Positions 8,845-18,854 are shown, counted from the first letter of the stretch. The stretch: DNA of 64,000 nucleotides from Sansalvadorimonas sp965221135 (GCA_965221135.1 CBDCRZ010000118.1:62001-126000), one strand, 5' to 3'. Numbers and translations are program-made. Notes: generated by a model from the sequence alone, not told the origin.

Positions 8845-10266
8845 TCACTCAAGAGAAGGATGGGATTTTGTGTTGTCCCCTGAGTGGATGCGCCGGTGCC
8901 TGGTGAGGGCACCGGATTGGGTAAAGCCCTGTTTGCAGCTTTCGACGGGGCAGACAAAAGGGCGCTCCCCTGTGTGGATGCGCTTGTGCCTGGTGAGGGC
9001 ACTGGATTGGGTAAAGCCCTGTTTGCAGCCTTCGACGGGGCAGACAAAAGGGCGCTTCCCTGTATGAGTGCGCTTGTGGGTGGTGAGGTTACTGGATTGG
9101 GCAAAGCCCTGTTTGCAGCCTTCGACGGGGCAGACAAAAGGGCGCTCCCCTGTGTGAATGCGCTTGTGCCTGGTGAGGTCACCGGATTGGGTAAAGCCCT
9201 GTTTGCAGCCTTCGACGGGGCAGACAAAAGAGCGCTCCCCTATGTGAATGCGCTTGTGAGTGGTGAGGTGACTGGATTGGGTAAAGCCTTTTTTACAGCC
9301 TTCGACGGGGCAGACAAAAGGGCGCTCCCCTGTGTGAATGCGCTTGTGATTGGTGAGGTCACTGGATTGGGTAAAGCCTTTTTTACAGCCTTCGACGGGG
9401 CAGACAAAAGGGCGCTCCCCTGTGTGAATGCGCAGGTGCCTGGTGAGGGCACTGGATTGGGTAAAGCCCTGTTTGCAGCCTTCGACGGGGCAGACAAAAG
9501 GGCGCTCCCCTGTGTGAGTGCGCTTGTGGGCGGTGAGGGCACCGGATTGGGTAAAGCCCTGTTTGCAGCCTTCGACGGGGCAGACAAAAGGGCGCTCCCC
9601 TGTGTGAGTGCGTTTTTTTCCAGGACGGACTCTGAGTGTGTACGTATCAGGAGTGCCTGTCGGGAGAAGCTCCGTGTCAGATTGAACCTCAATGCTGTCA
9701 CAGGGGGCGGTATCTTCTCCCACAGAGCTGTCTCTGAAACCCTCAGAGGGGGAAGGCATTACCTGTAGTTTATGGTCGTGCTGTCTTATCCGGCTATTTA
9801 AATGCGGATATTCAGGAGGAAACAGATCAGCACCAGGGTGAGACGAGCAGTCAATGTCAGGGTGGGAGTCTTCCCCGAATTCGTCAGAAAACACATGGCA
9901 AACTCCCGATTCATCTTCAATACGTGTCAAGGTATTCGCTTCAATGTCAAGAGGTAATACCTGCGGTGCGTGTGCAAGTGTGAGTTGTGTGTTTTGTTCC
10001 TTTCCCTGGCAATGCACACTGTGTTGATCGCCAGCCCTCGCCACTGAACAGGATGTTGTTCCATGGGGGTGGATTTGCGTACCTTTGGTGCTCGGAATAG
10101 TGACAACGCCTGTCGAGTCGATATGAATTTGCACCGAGTCAACGGGTTGATCAGATTTAATAGAAGGCATGGGAATAAGTTTGTTTTTGCCGGAAAAGGT
10201 ATTGGGAGAAATCAGGCTGATGGCAATAGAAGTAGTCAAGATACCAATGCGTGCCTTAAAGAACAT
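8845..10266 (-). CDS. Secreted C2H2 zinc-finger protein A5 (8 fingers)
   Basis: 473 aa from the family-conserved ATG at 10266; an in-frame ATG five codons upstream (10281) exists only in this copy because of a local base change. It has a signal peptide, four-Cys domain and eight fingers with codes QGAA, QSAR, QSDN, QSHT, QGDR, QSNT, QSAR, QGAR. One linker reads IGERSF and one TGKRPF instead of TGERPF. It is the shortest intact array of family A and the upstream end of the cluster. Confidence 0.9.
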   Translation of the reverse strand: MFFKARIGILTTSIAISLISPNTFSGKNKLIPMPSIKSDQPVDSVQIHIDSTGVVTIPSTKGTQIHPHGTTSCSVARAGDQHSVHCQGKEQNTQLTLAHAPQVLPLDIEANTLTRIEDESGVCHVFSDEFGEDSHPDIDCSSHPGADLFPPEYPHLNSRIRQHDHKLQVMPSPSEGFRDSSVGEDTAPCDSIEVQSDTELLPTGTPDTYTLRVRPGKKRTHTGERPFVCPVEGCKQGFTQSGALTAHKRTHTGERPFVCPVEGCKQGFTQSSALTRHLRIHTGERPFVCPVEGCKKGFTQSSDLTNHKRIHTGERPFVCPVEGCKKGFTQSSHLTTHKRIHIGERSFVCPVEGCKQGFTQSGDLTRHKRIHTGERPFVCPVEGCKQGFAQSSNLTTHKRTHTGKRPFVCPVEGCKQGFTQSSALTRHKRIHTGERPFVCPVESCKQGFTQSGALTRHRRIHSGDNTKSHPSLE

Positions 10267-10420
10267 ATATCCGCCCCCCAAAAGAAGGTGAAGAGGATAG
10301 ACTCAAACGTGATGATGGCAGTGAATATTCTCACGGCAGATGCTCGGTCGTTAGGGGTCCCTGCAGGGTTCAATAAACAGCCGGTACGCAGCACTGCGAA
10401 AAATCGTTGGTAACAATCAG

Positions 10421-10851
10421 TTAGCGGGTCAACCAAAGCTCCTTCCAGCCCTTGGCAATAGTCAACCGGGTTGATTTTTTTGGTTGACCCTTAGGCTGAC
10501 CATTTTCGGTATCGTCCACCGCCAGTGAATGCCAGAACAAACGTGAGATTTTCAGCTCTTTGGCCCAGCGGCCCATATCCACGGGACCACGAAAAACCTT
10601 GGCTGTTGCTCATGCCAGGGCTCATCACAATCACGATGCAGGGCAACAACACCATGGCCAGCCATCACATCGAGATTGCCTTTTTGCACCAGCGCGAGCG
10701 CATCGATAAAGTTGGGATACCAACGATTGAGCGTGGCAAGAGTTCGGACATCAGTCCGTTTCACCTGACTCACCATCAGGTGGCCGTTGGTCAGGGGCAG
10801 AATAAGAAGATCTGGACGCTCGCCAGCTCTGTGGTTATGAGGGGGTGGCAT
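10421..10851 (-). pseudogene. Phage-type hypothetical gene downstream of DUF3489 gene, frameshifted
   Basis: An ORF of 99 codons starts at ATG 10851, whose bases overlap the stop of the upstream DUF3489 gene (ATGA), so the two were probably translationally coupled. A one-base deletion near 10583 relative to the related sequence at 23.1 kb takes it out of frame with the conserved tail SRLFWHSLA ... KGWKELWLTR that ends at 10421. I do not recognise its function. This is the least degraded copy of the remnant that flanks most ZnF cassettes, so it identifies the source as a prophage. Confidence 0.55.
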
Positions 10852-11141
10852 CAGGCCGTCTCCAGCCCGGCAGTGATGCGATACACGCGGTCTTGGCCGT
10901 CCGGTTTTTCCGACTCGATGGTCAGTCCCAGTCGTTTTTTAAGCGCTCCCGTCAAGGTGCCGCACACTGTGTGTTGTTGCCAGCCGGTTTGCTCCATCAT
11001 CTGCGGAATGGTTGCCCCTTCTTTGCGGTTCAGAAGGTTGATCACTTGATCCAGCTTGCTGCCAGGTCTGGTTTTGGGCTTTGCCTTGGGTGGAGTTTGA
11101 ACCGGCTCGGATTGTTCTATGCCAATAGCTTGTCGTCTGGC
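10851..11141 (-). pseudogene. DUF3489-domain phage protein, 5' end removed by IS6 element
   Basis: The frame holds the DUF3489 signature: SKLDQVINLLNRKEGATI, MEQTGWQQHTV, GALKKRLGLTI and DRVYRI. By family knowledge this is a small winged-helix-like protein common in phages and plasmids. Its 5' end is lost at the IS6 end at 11142; the open frame continues to 11171 only through IS sequence. The stop overlaps the next gene's start by ATGA. Confidence 0.7.
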
Positions 11142-11940
11142 GGCTCTGTTGCAATCTTTCAGATAAACCAAGAGTCAATATTCTCCAGGCACAATTATGC
11201 CGCTAGAGAGTAAAAGTACTCCCACGGCTTGGTTAATTCAGAATCTGGATATTGACCTTTTCTCAGCATGTGAGAAAGCTTAATGCCAGAGAGTGTCGCC
11301 TTGGCAGAATTGAAAGCCTTGAACTGCATCATAGGGCGGGTAATCCGTTTCACAAATCGATGATCCTGCTCCACAATGTTGTTCAGGTATTTGCTCTGGT
11401 AAATGGTGATCTTTGGCTCTTTATCCTTGAGTGTTGTATTGATAGAAGTGAGAGCAGATATATTGCTGCCGCTTTTATCGATACTCACTTTTTCTGGTTG
11501 TCCATGTTGGCGGATAGCCTTACGGAAAAAGGCCTTGGCAGCTTTTTTATCTCGCTTTTTGGTAAGAAGGAAATCAACGGTATTTCCTTCTTTATCGACA
11601 GCGCGATACAGGTAGCAGTCACGACCTTTGACCTTTATGTAGGTTTCATCCATACGCCATGAGGTTTTGACGGCTGGCTTCTGCTTTCGATGCAGGGCTT
11701 CCAGTTGAAGAGCATATGTGATCACCCAGCGGTTGATCGTTGTGTGATCTACCGTGATACACCGCTCTGAAAACATTTCTTCGATCATGCGCAAACTGAG
11801 AGGCTAGGTGATATACCAGCGAACAGCCTGCTGGACGATATCTTTGGTGAAATGGCGGCCGGAAAACTTCATCAGTGAAAACTCAGAAATGGATAAGGTT
11901 GCGGATTCTGGCCCGGACAGACTGAGTTTGCAATAGAGCC
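11142..11940 (-). mobile_element. IS6-family insertion sequence, copy 1
   Basis: Bounded by GGCTCTGTTGCAA on the left and its inverted near-copy TTGCAATAGAGCC on the right, about 799 bp, the usual IS6 size. No target duplication is visible. It separates the DUF3489 fragment from a holin 3' fragment. Confidence 0.85.
11195..11872 (-). pseudogene. IS6-family transposase, in-frame stop
   Basis: From ATG 11872 (MKFSGRHF) the frame meets a TAG near 11803, where other copies read a Tyr (YPLSL). Beyond it the frame is open for 199 codons and keeps the DDE core: RMDETYIKV, SIDKSGSN and VEQDHRFVKR. Full length would be 225 aa. A single nonsense change inactivates it. Confidence 0.85.
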
Positions 11941-12014
11941 TTGTCCAGTTGGGTATTGGAGGTTATATAGCCAGTCGGAGAGTGGAGAAAATCACTAGGG
12001 TAATCAGGAAATAA
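11941..12014 (+). pseudogene. 3' end of phage holin, cut by IS6
   Basis: Encodes VQLGIGGYIASRRVEKI and stops at TAA 12012-12014. The IS6 element removed the rest. The next gene begins one base later and takes its ribosome site from the end of this holin. Confidence 0.65.
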
Positions 12015-12015
12015 C

Positions 12016-12717
12016 ATGGTTGTCAGGAATGCTTTTCATCATTTCATGTTTATCGCCTTCTTGAATATAGTGTTCTTTATCTGTGAGTATGCCAGCGGTA
12101 CAACAATTACCATTTACCAAAGTACTTCAGCGATTGCAGATGAGGCATCCTGGCAAACTTTTCAGGCACATTACTTACAGGTGGACAACCTTACGCCGCA
12201 GCTAATGCTTGACCTGACGACCCCCGGTGCTGACGTTACTTCACCACTTGTCGTACAGTATCAAACATTAAGTGGACATACATATCCTCTGCCTCTACCT
12301 GGCGTTTGCCTTCACAATTTACTTTCGATTCTTCAAAGCGGACTTACCCCGCAAGAAAATGAGATCACACAATGCCATGAGTTTGCCTCCATGCTGTTAA
12401 CTCAACCTATGAGGAGTCTATTGTCGAACCAATGGTTATCAGCAAATCGTTTTAGTGCAGCCACAGACTCCGGAGATCTTAAAAGTGGTATGCCGTTGTA
12501 TGTTTTTTCACCTAATACCAGAAAAACAGCGGGCCGCTCGAAGCATATGGGGATCTATTTGGGGCATGGGCTTGTTATTGCTAAATTGGTGAGTGGATCG
12601 GTATTTGTTACAGATATTGATAACTTCAAAGCGTTGTATCATTCCAGTGACACTGTTGAATTTCCTAAGCATGATTTCGATAAGGGTGGGTATCCTGACG
12701 GCGGTATGGCCTATTGA
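12016..12717 (+). CDS. Secreted protein with NlpC/P60-like Cys-His pattern
   Basis: 233 aa. Residues 1-28 are a signal peptide (hydrophobic FMFIAFLNIVFFICEYASG). The C-terminal half shows Cys119 in QCHEFASMLL, a GMPLYVFSP strand and His177 in KHMGIYLGHGLVIAK. This order resembles the Cys ... His-on-strand arrangement of NlpC/P60 or CHAP-type cysteine hydrolases; the assignment is tentative. AGGA in the end of the holin remnant lies 7-8 bases before the ATG, and the gene follows the holin stop by one base. This is the same slot that holds ZnF genes or the ureohydrolase elsewhere. A distant relative with a similar pattern lies at 50147-50902. Confidence 0.7.
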   Translation: MVVRNAFHHFMFIAFLNIVFFICEYASGTTITIYQSTSAIADEASWQTFQAHYLQVDNLTPQLMLDLTTPGADVTSPLVVQYQTLSGHTYPLPLPGVCLHNLLSILQSGLTPQENEITQCHEFASMLLTQPMRSLLSNQWLSANRFSAATDSGDLKSGMPLYVFSPNTRKTAGRSKHMGIYLGHGLVIAKLVSGSVFVTDIDNFKALYHSSDTVEFPKHDFDKGGYPDGGMAY

Positions 12718-12751
12718 TTCCCCGTAAGCGAACGGGGAACACCATCTTCCC

Positions 12752-14318
12752 CTATCCATATGAGACAGGTATTTTCAAATCATCCGCACTGAGATTCATT
12801 GGTAGCAGGTGCTCTACGCTGTCCTCTTTTTCCAGCTGTGCCTTCTCTATCTGAGGAAGCTGAGTCAGTATATGCCGGAACCAGGCGTACGGCTCAAGAC
12901 CCTTGGCTTTTGCCGTTTCCACCAGGCTATAAAGAATCGCACTGGCACGGGCACCTTTGACGGATTGCGCAAACAGCCAGTTCTTTCGGCCGATCACGAA
13001 CGGTTTAATTGCCCGCTCTGCCGCATTGTTGTCGATATCCAACAGACCACTGTCCAGATAGCGTGCCAGGTTCTTCCACTGGTTCTGGGCATAAGTGATG
13101 GCTCTGCCCAGCAAGCTTTTCGGTGGCACCAGTGATTGCTGCTTGTCCAGCCAGCTTTTCAGTTTATCCATCACCGGGCGGCTTTCTAACTGCCGGATCC
13201 GGAAACGCTCTTCAACACTCTTATCCCTGATCCGCTTCTCAATGGCGTACAGCCTTCGCATCAGGCCGAGTACCTGGCCGGTTTGCTGAGGGTCTTTGAG
13301 GATTGGCCTTTCTTTGTCGGGATTGCCTTCAGGGCGTCGTTAAATTTTCGGCGTACGTGGGCCATGCAGGCCACCAGTTCAATACCGGGCTGCTTGTTCC
13401 GCAGCGCTTCATAGGCTTTCATCCCGTCACATTGCAGGTGACCGGTAAAACCGTCCAGAAACGCCAGTGGGTGTTCATGACCTCGCCCCGGTTGATAGTC
13501 GTACAGAACAACGGGGGAGCCCAGTTGTCCGGTGGTTCGGTATAGCCACATATACGACTTGTTTTGTGCACTTCGGTCGGGTTCATTTAACACTTGCAGC
13601 GGGGTTTCGTCCGCCTGAAGGCTGGGCTGTTTCACCAGCTTTTTCTGCAGCGCTTTAGAAACCGGTTCCAGAAGCTGTGAGACCCGGGTCACCCATTCCG
13701 CCATGGTCGTACGACGGATCTCCACACCCATGCGGTTGAGGATAAATTCCTGGCGGTATAACGGAAGAGCATCACAGTATTTGCTGACGATGACCCAGGC
13801 CAGAAGGCCGGGGGTTGAGAAGCTCTTGGGGATGGGCATCTTCGGAGCGGGTGCGGTTTTGACGCTACACTCGTCTTCACAGGCATACTTCAAACGCTGG
13901 AACTCGATGACTTTGACCTGGGCCGGTACAATATCCAGTTTACAGCTGCTTTCATGACCGAAAGCCTTCAGGGGCTTATTGCAGCAGGCGCAGGTCTTCT
14001 CTGTGTCGTCAATGTCGAGTACAACCACTTCCCGTGGCAGGTCTTTCGGTAACGTTTTCTTGCGGGTTTTTTGCGCTCGTGGGCCGGGATTTTCTGGGTT
14101 TCCGGCTCTTCAGGGGCGGGCTCTTCCGTCAGTTCTTCGGGTTCGTTGAACAGCTGACCCTGTTCATCAGAACGTTCACTGCTGGCACTATACTGCTGAT
14201 GTTTGTAGAGACGAAACTGTTCTTCGTACCACGCCAGCTTCTCCTTCAGCTGGATGTTTTCCAGTTGAAGGGTTTCGATGCTACTGATGTTTGGCGTGGA
14301 TATCGTATTCATGCCGGC
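12752..14318 (-). pseudogene. tnpC: IS66 transposase TnpC, two frameshifts
   Basis: The start MAGMNTIS at 14318 gives an N-terminal helix, then a one-base deletion near 14060. The middle frame has the zinc-binding CACCNKPL ... CEDEC region and DDE residues in QADETPLQ and QCDGMKAYE. A second one-base deletion near 13320 precedes the last frame with NNAAERAIKPF and GRKNWLFA. Total length is close to the usual 510-520 aa. Inactive as written. Confidence 0.85.
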
Positions 14319-14376
14319 CATTATACAAAACCTGGCCAGTCGCTTGTATTGCAGCAGGTCATGGCAATCACATCTA

Positions 14377-14736
14377 TCAAACCATGGACGGATACTGCAA
14401 AGGCTGGTGCGCTCTCTTTTGTTCGATCGGCAGACCATCCAGCAGCCAGGCCAGTTCACGGCGCGTCAGAGTGATAGCCTGCTCAGCATCACTCTCACGG
14501 GGCCAGTGAAAACGGCCTTTCTCCAGCCGACGCTAATAGAGCCAGAAACCATTGGTCTGCCAGTGCAGAATCTTGAGTTTGTTCTGCCCCCGGTTACAGA
14601 ACACAAACAGGCTCTCTGAAAACGGGTCGAGCGTCAGTACTTCACTGACAATCAGGGCCAGCCCGTCAATAGATTTGCGCATATCTGTGACGCCCGGAGC
14701 CAGATAAACGCGCAGGGCCGAGGAGGTTGCAATCAT
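14377..14736 (-). pseudogene. tnpB: IS66 accessory protein TnpB, amber stop
   Basis: Typical TnpB opening (YLAPGVTDMRKSIDGLA, FVFCNRGQNKLKIL). A TAG at 14533 stands where family members usually have a Lys before RLEKGRF. The frame then continues to a TGA at 14377. The start overlaps the tnpA stop (ATGA), as is normal for IS66. Confidence 0.8.
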
Positions 14737-15080
14737 GCGACCTCCAGCATTTTGAGTATTTGCTGCAGAGTCTGTGGATCAAATCCTAAGGCCAGTGCAA
14801 TGCGGAAGCCCCCAGGGCTAGTCAAGGTAATACCGGGGGTTGCCACGTCAGGCACCGCTGATTTGTCCGCTGTCACAGCCTTAGGAATAACAGTGACGTG
14901 CAGCAGGTTTGTTGTTACGTTTTGTGAGGTCGCCAGCTCCTGCTCCTTGAAATAACGTCGGCGATAATAACCAAAGGATTTGATCGACAGGTTGTGTTTA
15001 CGGGCGTATTCAGATTGCGCCAGACGGCTCTTGCGCCAGGTTTCGATATGTCGGAACCAAAATTCACGTTTGCTGGACAT
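14733..15080 (-). CDS. tnpA: IS66 accessory protein TnpA
   Basis: 115 aa with the TnpA opening (FWFRHIETWRKSRLAQSEYA, then a helix-turn-helix-like KSFGYYRRRYF). GGAGG lies just upstream of the ATG. It appears intact, but the downstream tnpB and tnpC are broken, so the element cannot move on its own. Confidence 0.8.
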   Translation of the reverse strand: MSSKREFWFRHIETWRKSRLAQSEYARKHNLSIKSFGYYRRRYFKEQELATSQNVTTNLLHVTVIPKAVTADKSAVPDVATPGITLTSPGGFRIALALGFDPQTLQQILKMLEVA

Positions 15081-15160
15081 GGAACCTCCGGAATTGATGG
15101 GAGGCTTGAGTATCCGGGAGTGCTGTTATTGGCGGTAGGTGGGTTTTGCCTGACGCTTAC

Positions 15161-16970
15161 CATTCCGTGAACCCATAGCCCAAAAATACCAATTATGTCC
15201 AAGGGGACTATATTTCCCCCATGCTTTCCTCCGAACCTTCTCCCCATACAAGGGTTGCGCCTGACCCGATGAAAGCCCCCTTTGCCTACGCCCACACACT
15301 CCCCAAAGCGGACTACATCGAACTGAAAGCTCAGGCCAAACAATGCGCACCCAGTGGCAACGCACCCGGACACGGGAAGAAGAGGCGCTTGCCCGGATCA
15401 AACAGATAAAAGCTGAGCACGCCAATGAGATCGCCGTTTTCCAAGAGCAGATCAGCACCCTCAATAATCAGCTGGCGGGGATGCAGCATAGGGTTTTTGG
15501 GCACTCGACGGAAAAGAAACACTCCTCCCTGAAGCAGTAAAAGAAAGCCCGGCCTTCCTCAAAACCCAGGGGGCAGCAGCGGGGTCATACAGGCCATGGT
15601 CGTACAACAATCACAACACTTCCTGTGGTTCCCGAACACCTGGATCTTGAAGAACACCAAAAGCATTGTCCTCACTGCCGTTTACCCTTCAAACCCTTTG
15701 GTACTGAAGACAGCGATGTCGTCGAGGTGGATGTGCAAGCCCACATCCGCCGCTACCACAGACATCGTTACCTCAAAACCTGCCAGTGCGAACAGTCACC
15801 GGCTATCACCATCGCTCCAGGGCCAGCCAAACTGATCCGCAAGGGTAAGCTGAGCATCTCTGTCTGGGTCGAGATTCTGTTACACAAATACGCCTTCGGT
15901 ATCCCCGTTGCCCGGCAATTACAGGACTTTCGCCTGCGGGGCCTGACCTTGTCCCCGGGGACAGTGGCCGGTGGTTTGAAAATCATTCAACCTTTGTTTG
16001 AACCGATTGCCGAAGCTATCCGGGAACGAGTCGCCAGTGATGAACAGTGGCATGCCGACGAAACTCGCTGGCTGGTCTGTGGCGATGAAAAAGGGGCAAA
16101 AAAACACTGGCTGTGGGTCTTTTTAAGCAGCACTGCGGCCTACTACAGCGTGGACGACAACCGTTCGGCAAGCGTTCCCAAAGGTGTGCTATGCGACAGT
16201 AACGGTGTTCTTATCTGCGACCGTTACAGCGCCTACAAATGTCTGGCTCGTGAAAATCAGGATGTGTTTCTTGCCTTTTGCTGGAGTCATGTTCGCAGAG
16301 ACTTTATCAATGCAGAACGGGGAACTGACGGACTGAAAACATGGAGTGCGATCTGGGTCAAACGTATCGGCAGGCTTTACCATTTGAATCACCAAAGGTT
16401 GAACAACCTTAATACTTGTGAAGTGTTCCAGAAACACGACAGCGCACTGAAAAACCATCTGACCAGCATGGAGAAGTGGCGCATTGAAGAACTAGCCAAA
16501 CCAGAACTGAAAAAACAGTGTCGGAAGGTGCTTACCAGCCTGCAGAACCATTGGGAGGGATTGTGCCTGTTTGCCGATTACCCGGAAGTGCCGATGGATA
16601 ACAATGCGGCCGAGCGATCACTTCGGTCACCGGTTGTGGGGCGAAAAAACTTCTATGGCGCGGGCAGTGACTGGAGCGGAAAGCTGACCGCCTGGCTGTT
16701 CTCCGTGTTCATGACCCTGAACCTCTGGGATATCAATCCCTGGTTTTGGTTGAGTGAATATCTGCAGGCGTGTGCAGAGAATGACCGGAATCTGGCAGAA
16801 GACTTTTCCGATTGGCTGCCCTGGCTGATGACGGATGGAAGCCTTCAATCATTGAAGAATCACAGTCCTCCAGATGATGCTCAGTTACCCCCATCACCAA
16901 AATCATAGTATCCAATAAAGCACGCTACCGGCCGGAAGCCGGTGGCGGAGTGACTATGGGTTCACGGAAT
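15161..16970 (+). mobile_element. IS66-type insertion sequence (tnpC only), copy 1
   Basis: ATTCCGTGAACCCATAG near 15162 and its inverse at 16953-16970 bound a 1.8-kb element with one transposase gene. A CTTAC sequence flanks both ends and may be a short target repeat. It sits directly against the first IS66 element and directly before the terminase small-subunit gene. A second copy lies at 21266-23018. Confidence 0.75.
15221..16908 (+). pseudogene. IS66-type transposase TnpC, frameshift plus stop
   Basis: The start MLSSEPSP at 15221 is followed by a one-base loss near 15349 (AATGCGC; the 22-kb copy has AATGGCGC) and by an in-frame TAA at 15538. The remainder is open to 16908 with a CPHC zinc motif, DEQWHADETRW, LICDRYSAYK and MDNNAAERSLRS. 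The copy at 21.3-23.0 kb has different lesions, so the two decayed independently. Confidence 0.85.
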
Positions 16971-16977
16971 ACTTACA

Positions 16978-17468
16978 ATGTCTGGTGAACGTATCACACA
17001 GGCGGAATTTGCCCGCAGACACGGCAATATGTGGCCAAGCTGGTCAAACAGGGGCGAGTCAAACGGGAAGGCGGGAAAATTGATCCTGTGGCGGCTAAGG
17101 CGGCTATCGATCAATTGGGCGAACCCTCGACGGCATTAAGAGAGTCCCCCGTTCAGGCGCGTCCTGAAACATCTGCGCCACTTCCCCTCGATAACCGCAA
17201 GGTGGTGGATTACGCCGCCGCCCGTACTATGCGTGAAGCCTACCGGGCCAAGATGGCGCGGCTCGATTATGAGGAGCGTGAAGGCAAGCTGGTTGAGGCG
17301 GGCAAAATCTATGAAGAAGGGTTTCAAACCGTGCGACAGGTGCGTGATGCCTTGCTGGGGATACCTGACCGTATAGCGGATATTTTGGCGGCAGAGTCTG
17401 ACCCGGCCCGTGTGCGCAAGCGGCTGTTTCAGCAAGTTGAAGAGGCGCTTGAGCAACTGGTCAAATAA
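16978..17468 (+). pseudogene. Phage terminase small subunit (Nu1-like), frameshifted
   Basis: MSGERITQAEFARRHG at 16978 is the start of a winged helix-turn-helix as in lambda Nu1-type small terminases. A small deletion near 17024 breaks the frame before YVAKLVKQGRVKR. The rest is open to 17468 with the helical C-terminal region (YRAKMARLDYEEREGKLV ... GIPDRIADILA) that in this family contacts the large subunit. The IS66-type element ends eight bases before the start and has removed the promoter. The large subunit follows. Confidence 0.8.
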
Positions 17469-17489
17469 AAGGGATTGGCCAAATAAACA

Positions 17490-17511
17490 AAACCCCGCAA
17501 AGGCGGGGTTT
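17490..17511 (+). terminator. Rho-independent terminator after terminase small subunit
   Basis: AACCCCGC-AAAG-GCGGGGTT hairpin, 8-bp perfect stem, 20 bases after the stop. A terminator between the two terminase genes is unusual for a packaging operon. Confidence 0.75.
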
Positions 17512-17846
17512 GAGATTCTCGGAAGTTAAGGTTTTTTATTCTTATTATTATTCTTTTTTGTTTTTCTTATTGTTGGTCTTGTTTACGGGCATTTATTTTT
17601 ATTGTTACCCGGCGGGCAAGATTCTCTTCCGGAACCTTTTGCCTGTCTACACACTAGAGATAGCATTCTGCGTGCCAAAAAACGCACTCCCTTGCCTACC
17701 AGGGGCTAGAGCCGAATAGCGGTTGGAAAGCACATCTATAACCCGTTACCGCCGCCATCAAAGTGCTACCTCGGTGACACGACATCGGTCGCAGGTAGCA
17801 CCGAGAATCAACTCCTATTCCACAGACCAAAACTTACACCCAGGGA
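17512..17846. other. Non-coding AT-rich spacer with hairpin between terminase genes
   Basis: T-rich at first (17525-17600), no supportable gene. GTGCTACC at 17763 and GGTAGCAC at 17794 form an 8-bp inverted repeat, with an alternative CTCGGTG/CACCGAG pairing. It could be an insertion remnant or a structured site; nothing identifies it. Confidence 0.35.
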
Positions 17847-18538
17847 TTGTTGGATGGTCTGAGGCCAGACACGCGCATGACGGTGTCGGAGTGGGCTGAT
17901 GAACACCGTATCCTGCCTATGAAGTCGGCCAAGGAAGCCGGTCGCTGGCGTACGGCGCGGACACCTTATCTAAAAGCGATTATGGATTGTCTGTCGCCTT
18001 CCTCCCCCATTGAGCGTGTCGTCTTTATGAAAGGCGCACAGGTCGGCGGTACGGAATGTGGCAATAACTGGTTGGGCTATGTGATTCTTCATACCCCTGG
18101 CCCGATGATGTATGTTCTGCCAACGCTGGATATGGCTAAGCGTACATCCAAGCAGCGTATTGCTCCCATGATTGAGGAGATGTCCATCCTCAAGGCGCGG
18201 GTTAAAGATGCTCGCTCAAGGGACTCCGGTAATACCCAGCTGGTGAAAGAGTTTCCCAATGGTGTACTGATTATTGCCGGAGCCAACTCAGCGACCGGTC
18301 TGCGCTCCATGCCTGCCCGCTTCCTGTTTCTGGATGAGGTGGATGCTTACGACGATGATGTGGACGGCAAAGGCAGCCCCATCAATCTGGCCATTAAAAG
18401 AACGGCGACATTTACCCGCAACCGTAAGATTCTGATGGTCTCAACGCCCAATATTGCGGGCAGTAGCAAGATCGAAACCGCCTGCGAACATTCCGATCAG
18501 CGCCAGTATCAGCTGCCTTGCACCGAATGTGTCCATTA
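17847..18538 (+). pseudogene. Phage terminase large subunit (GpA family), 3' truncated
   Basis: About 230 codons of a GpA-type large terminase (normally about 600-700 aa). Visible: MTVSEWADEHR, the ATPase Walker-A-like GAQVGGTECG and Walker B FLFLDEVDAYDDD, then KILMVSTPN (motif III region). The sequence breaks at 18530-18538 into the middle of a holin gene at the shared word CCATTAACGG, so the nuclease domain and all head, tail and lysis genes up to the holin are deleted. The start is a TTG at 17847 after CAGGGA; no ATG is available nearby. Confidence 0.85.
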
Positions 18539-18821
18539 ACGGCGAGCTGGATGAGCTGGCTAAACAGGCTGGGGTCATCAAAGCCGAAGCTCAGGGAGAA
18601 GGCTGGTTACAACGTAGCTGGCGACCCATTGTTATGTTGGTATTCACGGCTTTGATTGTCTGCCGGAGGATGGGCTGGGCCTCACGGACATCAGTGAAAC
18701 CCTTGAGCTGAAGCTGCTTGGGATCGTGCAGTTAGGGATTGGTGGATATATTGCCAGCCGGGGGCTTGAGAAGGTAACGAAGAGCATACGCGGTAGTGTC
18801 AATGGAGAGTTAGGACATTGA
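18533..18821 (+). pseudogene. Phage holin, 5' truncated and frameshifted
   Basis: Encodes INGELDELAKQAGVIKAEAQ, WLQRSWRPIVMLVFTAL and, after loss of one C near 18690, an out-of-frame remainder ending GYIASRGLEKVTKSIRG. It joins the terminase fragment at its 5' side and converges on ZnF B1. Confidence 0.75.
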
Positions 18822-18854
18822 TAACGGTATTGTCACCCAATGCAGTCTGTGTAC

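Larger units (their letters stand above)
12724..15160 (-). mobile_element. IS66-family insertion sequence
   Basis: Ends GTAAGCGAAC (left) and TGACGCTTAC (right) form the GTAAGCG-type inverted repeat of IS66 elements. Contains tnpA, tnpB and tnpC in the usual order on the minus strand. No clear target duplication; the right side abuts a second IS66-type element. Confidence 0.85.

Noticed and set aside
10525..11049. 174-codon plus-strand ORF over the DUF3489 region
   Set aside because: Antisense to a recognisable DUF3489 gene and its overlapping neighbour.
15161..16970. A firm 8-bp target duplication for the IS66-type elements
   Set aside because: The flanks of the two IS66-type elements adjoin each other; only a CTTAC match is seen, which may be chance or part of the ends.
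17510..17719. 69-codon ORF with hydrophobic N-terminus between the terminase genes
   Set aside because: It begins inside the terminator, has no ribosome site and its hydrophobicity follows from the T-rich sequence.
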